Assembly: GCF_001949145.1 (NCBI RefSeq)
Contig: NW_019091484.1
Location: 789,320 to 807,921 of the forward strand
Reading direction: 5' to 3'
Origin: Acanthaster planci
Taxonomy: Eukaryota; Echinodermata; Asteroidea; Valvatida; Acanthasteridae
Length of the DNA stretch: 18,602 nt
The notes under the pieces are model-generated. The model saw only the letters and a list, made by a program, of their open reading frames with translations. It did no database searches and was not told the origin of the DNA. Position 1 is the stretch's first letter. Every line of letters begins with the position of its first letter. The position numbers were made by a program, and so were the translations under genes. Positions 1 through 7,792 of the stretch are shown in pieces.

Positions 1-2545
1 TATATTTGACCAACATAACGAGGTTACCAATTTTCAATAATTAGCCCTCTCGGGAATCTAGTAGACGAGCAAAGTACATGTACTAAATCACAGGACAATT
101 ATTTCAAATTTAAGGGCCCATTGTACCGATTATTTGTCTAACTTCAACATCCTTGTAAATAGAGATCATAATCTGGAATTGTAAATATACAAGCCCGAAT
201 TGTACTAACTGGTTCCAAGTCATTCTTTTTCCATGTGTCTGAAGTATCTTTACCCGGGGGCATCATTAACATAATGATCAAACTGTTCAGTTTAGAGAAG
301 TGATGACATAATCAAACTCTGAAAATACAACTTGGTTTTTGATAAAGCTTTTGTTTTGGTGAAATTTACAAATCAGAAACTGCTGACTGCATAGCTGAGA
401 AAATATATTCACAATGCATCCTTCTACCCAATGTGTATTAAAAGGCACAGCTACCCAAATGCCCTGGGGATGAGCTTATGCTAATAAGGTTGAACCACCT
501 AAATATGATGTAATGGTTTGCAGACATGTAATGCAAGATCAAACTATTAAAGTGTACCAGAAAAGAGATTATACAGTAAAATTCCAATTATTGTGAATTT
601 GTAAAGAAAACACAATGTAATTTTGACTTAAATTTAAGCAGAGATTTTGCTGCACAACTGCTACCGCAACGACAATTTTTTTTCTCGTCTTGGACTTCAC
701 GTCAAATTACGTCATGTTCTTGTAAATGTTGTAAACCCATGTGCTTGAGCGGCTACTCCTGGTAGCCTGATAGGATGCGTGCGCAAAGTAGCTCACTCAA
801 ACGTGCAACCCCTGACTGGTAGCATGGGTAGGTGGTTCCGCCGCAGCGCGCGCTGCGAGTGTGTGTTCTTTTCCTGCCTCAACTTCTGAAGGGGCCAATT
901 TCACCATGCCCATAGCACGTTAAAGTGATGCTTGTTGGGCCACATTGGAGGCATGCATGATTAGAATGCATGGTGCAAAACAAGATGTGGGACAATATTG
1001 AAAGGGATTTTAGTTCCGGTAATCATAAATCCTCTCCCCTTTGAGTCCTCAATCGGGTTACAAACAATAATTATTCTAACGGTACGGCATTACATTCAAT
1101 AAATATTTGTTCCAGCTTTTAAAGTTTGAAGAACAACCTAAAGAATCGTTCAAATAACAATTCGACATGCACCTGACATGGGCAGTTGGCACGACGTAGC
1201 CCTACACATGAAGGGCCGTACATCATATGGCTCTCTTTTGAGATTTGTCTTTTAACTGTTGCCAGACAGCCCTACTTGTATGGAAGCTTGGTGCAGATAG
1301 TCGGGAACTTTGAACACAATTTTTTTTCAGAAATAAAAACAGCCAGACATTTTTACTTACACCAGTCGACTACTCAAGAGTTTACTATCTGACTATCCCA
1401 ATAAAATTCCCATGACCAAAATTACCGTATTCGTCTTTTTTAAAACCAAAAAAGGCATCTTTTAAACCCAGTCTGTAATGTATGCTGACGATGTCCGTGG
1501 CCATTTTTAATAAATACGCACGATATGATTTTCATCATAAACTTACTGAAGGTATATTTTGCAGAAGCCTCAATCGCGGGCCACCACGCGACACATCAAC
1601 AGAATCAGTAAAGTTGTGCTATTGTATATGCCACGCAAATGAAACGAGTTTTATGGTACTGTACGTATGTACATGTACATTATACGGTTTTACTGAAAAT
1701 TCTTGTCATTATTTCACTTTTTAAATGCAAGCATCATATTTGGGGCCAAATTACAGAAGCAAGTGGCCCGGAAAGTCCCCAAGAATGCACCAGAGAGCAT
1801 CTAGAATCCAACATTTCCCGGGGCCCTTGAGTGGGTCCCGAACGCCACGCCGTGGCTTCGCAAAAATCGATCAGGATGGAAAACATGAGTGCCCCCCCCC
1901 CTTTTTTATACTTTCCGACGGGCCTGGTTACTAGTGCACTTCCTGGCGCCCTCAAGGACTGGGGGTACATTTGCCAGGGCCAGCCTACTGGACTCCCTCC
2001 GCAGGCCGTATGCTTGAACCTGTACCTAAACTGAAGACGGTGATCTGAATCGGCGTATTAACGAATGGCAGTGTCGTGACAACTAAATTGACATTAATTA
2101 ACATTGTAATTAGCAAAATATCATGGGGCAGTATTCGTCGAGGGCGATTGACAGTCTTCAACACAGATGTTCTGTATATATGTATTCCATATAATTTTAT
2201 GGAAGTTAAAAATAATCTCCCTGGCCTTGTGGCCATATGAACAGCGAATATTGATTGTATACGTGTAAAATTGCTGTAGCTCTGTTTTAGGAAGCAACAA
2301 AATGTTCTACCAAACGTTCTTACCGGAAATGTATACAGGTGAACAAATTTAGGTTGTTTCCCTTCTCCAGGGCCGAACATGATAATCTTAGATACTGCAG
2401 AGAGCTCAAAGCTGACAAGCATGTACGTGTGTTTGCAGAGTAGCAAGATTTCAAACAAATTTACTTGAAACATTTTCAAATTAGAGGGCCTTGAAGGGCA
2501 AGGCTCTAAAATTACAAGACATCGATACCTCAAGGCTAAGACTAA
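1..2545. other. Intergenic sequence, no supported gene
   Basis: AT-rich non-coding sequence. Small features seen: a 7-bp inverted repeat ATCATTA/TAATGAT near 263-279, a short CpG-richer patch at about 770-870 containing GCGCGCGCTGCG, a poly-C/poly-T tract near 1892-1908, and a GC-rich patch with the palindrome GGGCCC around 1815-1830. The longest uninterrupted reading frame is on the minus strand at 1985-2533 (182 codons). Its translation shows no domain, repeat or exon signal that I recognise, and its composition looks like translated non-coding DNA. I therefore do not call it a gene. Confidence 0.6.
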
Positions 2546-3230
2546 GGCCTAAGCACCATCGATATATCTATATATCGATATTATCAATATGGGTATTGAT
2601 ATCGCTGATGTTAGTTATTTGGTAATATCGACGAATATCGAAACTTTGAAAACATCGATATTGAAAAATATATCGAAAATATCGCTTCTGAGGAACGAAC
2701 TTTATTGAAAAATAAGGAGGTGCACCGTCACATTACCGTAATTCTGTATAGGCTACGTACGGCTTACGTTGGTTCTCACACTGAGTGAAAATGTCCCTGT
2801 AGCTTATACTCCGGGTGGCATATACGGCGACATTTGAAGAATAAATTCAATCACTTATCTCGGTCTCGCACTCAATAAGTCGCGTACACGTTGCTTCAAA
2901 AATATTACAAAATTTATCTTCCAAAACAGAGAATTATTTGCTTACCAAACGTACGTAGACTAGCGCTGATGATATGCACGGCAGTGTGAATCCCATCCCA
3001 CGTAGGCAATTAACGTACGTAATGCGGACGCTAGAACAAGTCGCCAACGTGAATTGAATCACACCATTACAGTGTAGGGGTGTACCCTTAGAACAAGTTA
3101 CCAGCAATTTACGCCTGTTATAATACCTTGAAAATTGAAAATGAATAAAATTCGATATATCGATAATATTGATATAAAAACCGATATATATTAGTATCGG
3201 CCAAAATACAATATCGACGGTGCCAAGGCC
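2546..3230 (+). mobile_element. Non-autonomous TIR element, copy A
   Basis: An approximately 685-bp element bounded by 19-bp inverted repeats. The left end is GGCCTAAGCACCATCGATA at 2546-2564; the right end read in reverse is GGCCTTGGCACCGTCGATA at 3230-3212, matching at 16 of 19 positions. Both ends continue into AT-rich sequence dense in TATCGATA and GATATC. The whole body recurs in reverse orientation at about 9321-9988 in intron 3, which shows it is an interspersed repeat. No transposase frame is visible, so it is most likely a MITE-like DNA transposon. The flanks (2530-2545 and 3231-3305) carry repeated AAGGCCAAGGC-type words, so the true outer edge may lie slightly farther out. No clear target duplication was found. 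Confidence 0.6.
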
Positions 3231-3305
3231 AAGGCTGCCCTTACGTCTTAAGGCTGAGGCCAAGGACCTATAATCAAGCCTTAAGGCCAAGGCTCAGCAC
3301 CAAGG
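3231..3305. repeat. AAGGC-rich short repeats
   Basis: Degenerate repeats of AAGGC, GGCCAAGG and CTTAAGGC follow directly on the right end of TIR element A. Related words sit just left of the element at 2530-2550. They may be part of the element's termini or a local simple repeat. Confidence 0.35.
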
Positions 3306-3563
3306 CACTATACATCACTCTCAATTAAGGATCCAGAAGACATGAAAAGGTCCCCTTCGTGGTCATAGGCTGGCTATACTGCTCTAACATAAATGCAAAT
3401 AGGGGAGTGTCAAAATTACGAAAACGTGTTTCTTTGACAATGACTACAACCGTTTAAAGATCAGACACATTGGTAATGCACAATTTCACTTTTCATGAAA
3501 TCTACGGTAGTTATGTATATATTAAAAACAATCTACAATCTATGTAACAAACAAGATTGCTAC

Positions 3564-3662
3564 TGACGTCAAAAGAACCAGTTGCAGGTCCACATCATAT
3601 CAGGCAATAGGAAAACTACAGTCGTTGAGAGCATCCAATAGCAGCCTGTTTTGATGACGTCA
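3564..3662. promoter_or_regulatory. Paired CRE palindromes with a CCAAT box
   Basis: Two perfect full-site CRE palindromes, TGACGTCA, occur at 3564-3571 and 3655-3662. A CCAAT box lies between them at 3635-3639. In animals this spacing and combination is typical of CREB/ATF plus NF-Y promoters. No TATA box is visible. What it would drive is unclear. The nearest downstream ATG codon (3705) opens a short frame whose first residues look like a signal peptide, but no conserved protein follows. Function is inferred from motifs only. Confidence 0.35.
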
Positions 3663-3704
3663 CACTTGCACGGGGTTTTGTCTACGTGAAAACTGAGGGT
3701 ATCC

Positions 3705-3899
3705 ATGAAGTCAACGCTGTCAGTGCTGGCTACACTCTTCTCTTCCTCTTGCGCCTTGGAGTCATTATTACACGTGTGTCATTGCAGCAAAACCTATCGG
3801 TGCACCACAGGGCCGTTTTCCAATACTCAACTTCGTCTCCGTCTCAGTCTTCGTCTTCGAAACCAATTGCCGGTTGTGGGCCTGAAGCCACTGAATTAA
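3705..3899 (+). other. Doubtful small frame with signal-peptide-like start
   Basis: The frame starts at 3705 with MKSTLSVLATLFSSSCALES: a lysine, a hydrophobic stretch, then small residues, as in a secretion signal. It lies 43 bases after a CRE. Against a real exon: the context before the ATG is poor (T at -3), the frame runs into the MITE inserted at 3811, and the related tandem copy at 4107 onward does not preserve the frame. I recognise no family. It could be a relic first exon or chance. Confidence 0.12.
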
Positions 3900-4255
3900 A
3901 TTGAAGTACTGTTATGTTTGGCTCTTTTGCATCTAATTACTTGATGTTTTGTGGCATTATCAGACTTACCATAGCGCTCACAACTTCAAAGTCAGGTAGT
4001 AAAACAAAAAAGTCGAAACCTGAAGCCGAAGTCGAGTATTGGAAAAGGGCTCAGGACTCTATGAAATTGACGAATGCTATATTAACTTCAGGAGAGGATT
4101 TGTGCCGTCAACACTCAGTGCTGGATATATACATGCATTCTTTTCAATTTCTCTAGCACCATTGCAGCCAAACTTGGACTAAAACCATTACAGGACACTA
4201 TCATAAAATTGAGGAATGCTATAGCCTATCAACTTCTTGAAAGTTTGTTTACCAC
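3710..4255. repeat. Diverged tandem duplication, two units
   Basis: Unit 1 (about 3710-4106, including a 241-bp insertion) and unit 2 (about 4107-4255) share an ordered series of words. Both begin with GTCAAC followed by CAGTGCTGG, then carry ATTGCAGC with AAAC, then CAGGAC, then AATTGA with GAATGCTATA, and end with AACTTC. Without the insertion, unit 1 is about 153 bp, close to unit 2. The units are clearly diverged, so the duplication is old. It supplies the empty-site comparison for the inserted MITE. Confidence 0.55.
3811..4051. mobile_element. MITE with 25-bp TIRs and a 3-bp CAG duplication
   Basis: A 241-bp element. The left terminus begins GGCCGTTTTCCAATACTC and the reversed right terminus begins AGCCCTTTTCCAATACTC; similarity continues through ACTTCG. 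The flanking trinucleotide CAG is present on both sides (3808-3810 and 4052-4054). The related tandem unit at 4107-4255 has a single ACAGGAC at the matching place, which behaves as the empty site. A 3-bp CWG duplication with short GGC-starting TIRs is characteristic of PIF/Harbinger-type elements. No transposase is encoded, so it is non-autonomous. The subterminal CTTCG/CGAAG words are also inverted. Confidence 0.7.
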
Positions 4256-5814
4256 TTTACAAACCACTTGACAAATCATGCAAAATAAGGTTCACTGATC
4301 CATACATGTTCTTATGTATGAATCATTCCCGAAAATGCCCATTTACTACATTTTGCTATTTCGTTGGGAGAATGAGCAACCTTGGATTCAAATTACGATG
4401 CAAATTTTGGGTTCGATGATAACAGTACAGAATTTTTATAAAGCGCACAAATCCACCTAAAACTGCTTTATAGCGCTACAAAAATTAACAATGCAAGACA
4501 TTTTACAGGCTACCTCTTTAAGCAAGATTATACAAGTATGTTTGATAGCCGTTTTAAACGACACGAGATAAATGTGCTGGACTGCACACTGATAGGGAGC
4601 AGTAATCCTGACAGATCTGTCACCTCAGGACCGGTATGATCTTGGTACAACTAAAAGATGTACCCTATAGTTTGGAGCTATAAAAAGGAAAGATGTCATT
4701 TTCCATTGGGTTTCGTGTTGGGTGAAATGATTTAAACTGCATTATCAAAATGTGTATGAGTTATAAGTATCGGTGTAATACCTTCATAAACAAACGACAT
4801 GCTTAACGAGACAGCAAAATAAGGCATCTTTGAGTGTGAAATGTCAGAGATATCCCACCTACGGGTGGCAAAATATTTCCAAGTTTTCTCTGGATGGTAG
4901 CTGGCTAATAACCCTCCAGCTGCAAATAATACCCCAGTACCACATTATTTTTGTGTCCCAACCACATGGCTACATATATATAGGCACATTCAAGCTGTAG
5001 GCAAGTAGTTGGGACTCAAATGTGGTGCTGAGGGTTGCAGGCCAGTATTAGGTCCACAATTACCTGCAGCCTGGACCAAAGCATGGTTTGTAGGCTGTCC
5101 AAATTCTCTGCTATTAGAGCCTTTCGTGGCACGTGGACTGGCCTGGTGGTTTGTTAAAAAGGTGGATGAAATGCAGGGGCAGGGCTGTCAGCTTGTTTCT
5201 CTGAAAGTATCGCACCAAACAGGACCCTCCAAATTGCCCTATTTTGCAATAGAGTGTAGGCATCAATTTCCAAAATGGCGATGGGCCTCGTGATTATTTT
5301 TTTATTTTTAGGGGTGATTTTCTCTGGCGAGAAATATCTTCAAAAGTTATAAGTTAAGCCATTGAAAACTGAAAGGAAAATGGAAGATTAGGAAGTGAGC
5401 TTTAATTTGATATGTGTCTTGAACACCTGTGAAACTTATGAGTATTTTTCCTGATTTTCTGAAGTGGGGATCTTTATCACTGTAGTCTGTGGCAACTCAG
5501 TGATTTACTGGTCTGCACCCTGTGGTACGTACAATAGGTGGTATAGCGCCACCTGTAGCTCAGCTAGCTGGAGCTAGCTGGCCAGCCAGAGTCTGTGGAC
5601 AGATAGTTACTGTAGTAAGACTAACGTTAGTAAGAGATTACTAGAAATTTCGCCATTTTTTTCCACTTTTAGGTTCGGGACCACGTTTGAGAACAATCTG
5701 GAGACGAAACATCGTGACAACAGTAAGACAGCACCACCTAAATTTAAATAACAAAAAAATAATAATGAAGCAATTTGTTCACGTTGCGATGTCATGTTAG
5801 TCGTAAGCGTGTGT
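4256..5814. other. Intergenic sequence, no supported gene
   Basis: No conserved protein is recognisable on either strand. A 94-codon frame at 5009-5293 (+) has no family resemblance and overlaps the arm of a foldback, so I leave it uncalled. AAAGCGC and TATAGCGCT words at about 4440-4480 form a weak inverted pair. Around 5555-5590 there are overlapping AGCTAGCTGG and CCAGC words forming small palindromes. The remainder is AT-rich and unremarkable. Confidence 0.5.
4932..5034. repeat. Imperfect foldback (about 100 bp)
   Basis: The left arm (4932-4964) contains CAGTACCACATT and GTCCCAACCAC. The right arm (5004-5034), read in reverse, contains CAGCACCACATT and GTCCCAACTAC. The arms could pair with a few bulges around a roughly 40-base centre. 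It could be a small degenerate MITE or a chance inverted duplication; no target duplication is evident. Confidence 0.4.
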
Positions 5815-7309
5815 AGGCCAGCCGACCTAGCGAGTGAAGGGGCCCACTCGATGCTTGCGATGATCCGATCCAGATGAGGTGTGTTGACGCCATGGCATGC
5901 CGACAGTGAACGGGGCAGATCTGATCTGAACGAAGAGACGAGCCACGTACAGTTGTAACTTATAGTGTTACTGTTAGGCCTCCACTTCTAGGGCATGTGG
6001 GGGAGTGCTGCCAATCATGGGCGGAAATCTCTCCTCGATCGTGGGGGGACATCCATTTACACTCTTTGTGCACACTGTGGTTAATATCTTACTCCATTTA
6101 TAAAAACTCAAAAGGGCAAATCCTCAATCCATCAATTCCTTTTGCTTAACATGGAGGGGACATTTTTCTGTGGTTTAAATTTCAACTTCCCGTGTCATGT
6201 CTTTTCATTGTGATTTTTTTATATAGGAATATGCATATGATGCACATCGTTCTACGCGTCCTCCTTACGGTCAACTGTTCAAGTACTGTAGGACTATGCG
6301 TACTCCATTTGTTTGTACAGCATTTACGAGTTCTAAATGACATCACACCTTGATACTCTAAGGTTGAGTGTATGCAGGCTGTTCTTGACACGAGTTTCTT
6401 GTTCTTGAGCTCAAACAGCAGGAACATGACCCAAGAGCAATGTTCTCGGAACAGGATCACACAGCACCTCGTCAGGGCTTTACCAGGAACACAGGGAAAA
6501 TGCTTGAGATTTGATTTTTGAACAGCCGCGAAAAATAGCGAAATGGCTCACAAAGCCAGCGACAATGGGACGTTTTGCAAACTTAACATTAATAATTTCC
6601 CATAACACAGAAATAAATGTTTTTGTTAAATAGAAGAGAATTCAGCCCAGTTCCAAACAATAAGCCTTGAAGAATGTCCATGGATGCCCCACATAGCTTT
6701 TTGCTTGCCACTTCCAGTGATAAACAGTTGTCCGTTCCTGGCATACGAGCACCCCTCCTATGAACAACAAATTGAGCTGTTCTTGAACATCAAGAACAAG
6801 CTGCCTGAACTCAGCCTTTGAATACCCAAGTGTTGAGCAATTACATTGCTTTTTGTGATAAGATCTTGACACAGGCCCAAACTATGTTTGTTAAAGGTTT
6901 GTGTTAACATGGTTGATACTGGTCTGGAATTTCCATAGTGACAAGACTCCCAGATATGTCAAGTTGGGCTTTTTTTTTTTAAAGGAAAGATTTTACTATG
7001 AGTATATGGTGGAAGTTAGTTCCTTATAATGGTTCAGCGAATCAATGTTCAAATACCATAGTGATGTTGGCAAATCCATCTTAAAGTACCCAGTCACAAA
7101 TGGAGTCCCAAGCTCTTCAGATGAAGTGCACCAACTTGTTCTTGAGTAGCTCTTCAACTAACTCATTTCTTGTGACAAGACATGCAATGGACTTGTCATG
7201 GACATGACTAGATCCTGGCTCATACCGTTTAGATTGAAAATGCAAAGACTTCTTTGTACCTCTATGTACATGCAGGGTATATCCTGAACTGAAGAGGTCA
7301 ATCTGCACC
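5815..7309 (+). repeat. Large direct repeat, copy 1 (upstream of the gene)
   Basis: This segment is homologous, in the same orientation, to 17030-18602. The offset is constant across the best-conserved part: 11294 at position 6321 and 11293 at position 7291. By eye the last 230 bases match at roughly 94%; matching is weaker between 5815 and 6170, where 6018-6170 and 17250-17457 differ. Copy 1 stops at an assembly gap and copy 2 at the window edge, so neither right end is known. It contains a recurrent TGTTCTTGA word and a 9-bp hairpin TGTTCTTGA-ACA-TCAAGAACA at about 6777-6797. Small open stretches on the minus strand (6642-6872, 7117-7309) resemble protein but are interrupted between copies by indels. 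It is either a segmental duplication or an unclassified interspersed repeat. Confidence 0.75.
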
Positions 7310-7618
7310 NNNNNNNNNNNNNNNNNNNNNNNNNNNNNNNNNNNNNNNNNNNNNNNNNNNNNNNNNNNNNNNNNNNNNNNNNNNNNNNNNNNNNNNNNNN
7401 NNNNNNNNNNNNNNNNNNNNNNNNNNNNNNNNNNNNNNNNNNNNNNNNNNNNNNNNNNNNNNNNNNNNNNNNNNNNNNNNNNNNNNNNNNNNNNNNNNNN
7501 NNNNNNNNNNNNNNNNNNNNNNNNNNNNNNNNNNNNNNNNNNNNNNNNNNNNNNNNNNNNNNNNNNNNNNNNNNNNNNNNNNNNNNNNNNNNNNNNNNNN
7601 NNNNNNNNNNNNNNNNNN
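7310..7618. other. Assembly gap (309 N)
   Basis: An unbroken run of N lies between the direct repeat and the first coding exon. The promoter, transcription start, any 5' UTR exon and the right edge of repeat copy 1 fall in or next to it. The run ends three bases before the ATG codon of the racemase-like gene. Confidence 0.99.
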
Positions 7619-7621
7619 ATC

Positions 7622-7792
7622 ATGGGTCTGACAGACCACGAATTGACCATTGATGACGTTCGGCGAGCCGAGCAGCGCATCAAGAGCTATATCTCTAGGA
7701 CCCCAGTGATGACGTCGCGTCGCATGGATGCTAAGGCCGGTTGCAAGCTGTTCTTCAAGTGTGAGCTGTTTCAGCGAACCGGATCGTTTAAA
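7622..7792 (+). CDS. Racemase-like gene, coding exon 1 (residues 1-57)
   Basis: Begins at an ATG codon with A at -3 and G at +4, a good animal initiation context, and aligns one residue longer than the N-terminus of human serine racemase. LTIDDVRRAEQRI matches the first helix, RTPVMTS the substrate/ATP-side segment, and LFFKCELFQRTGSFK the PLP-lysine motif. The lysine codon AAA (7790-7792) is the last codon of the exon and abuts donor GTAAAG, leaving a phase-0 junction. Reading on gives a short intronic extension that does not match the family, so the exon ends here. Confidence 0.93.

Noticed and set aside
1985-2533. 182-codon minus-strand open frame, the longest single uninterrupted frame outside the gap
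   Set aside because: No recognisable domain, motif or splice context, and composition like translated non-coding DNA. Its length is possible by chance in 18 kb.
5009-5293. 94-codon frame with Trp/Cys-rich sequence
   Set aside because: It overlaps the arm of a foldback repeat, has no known relatives that I recognise, and has no splice or promoter support.
6460-6510. Second CTGACGA-type core on the minus strand in the direct repeat
   Set aside because: No pairing stem follows and no GAAA box is present, so it is not a ribozyme candidate.
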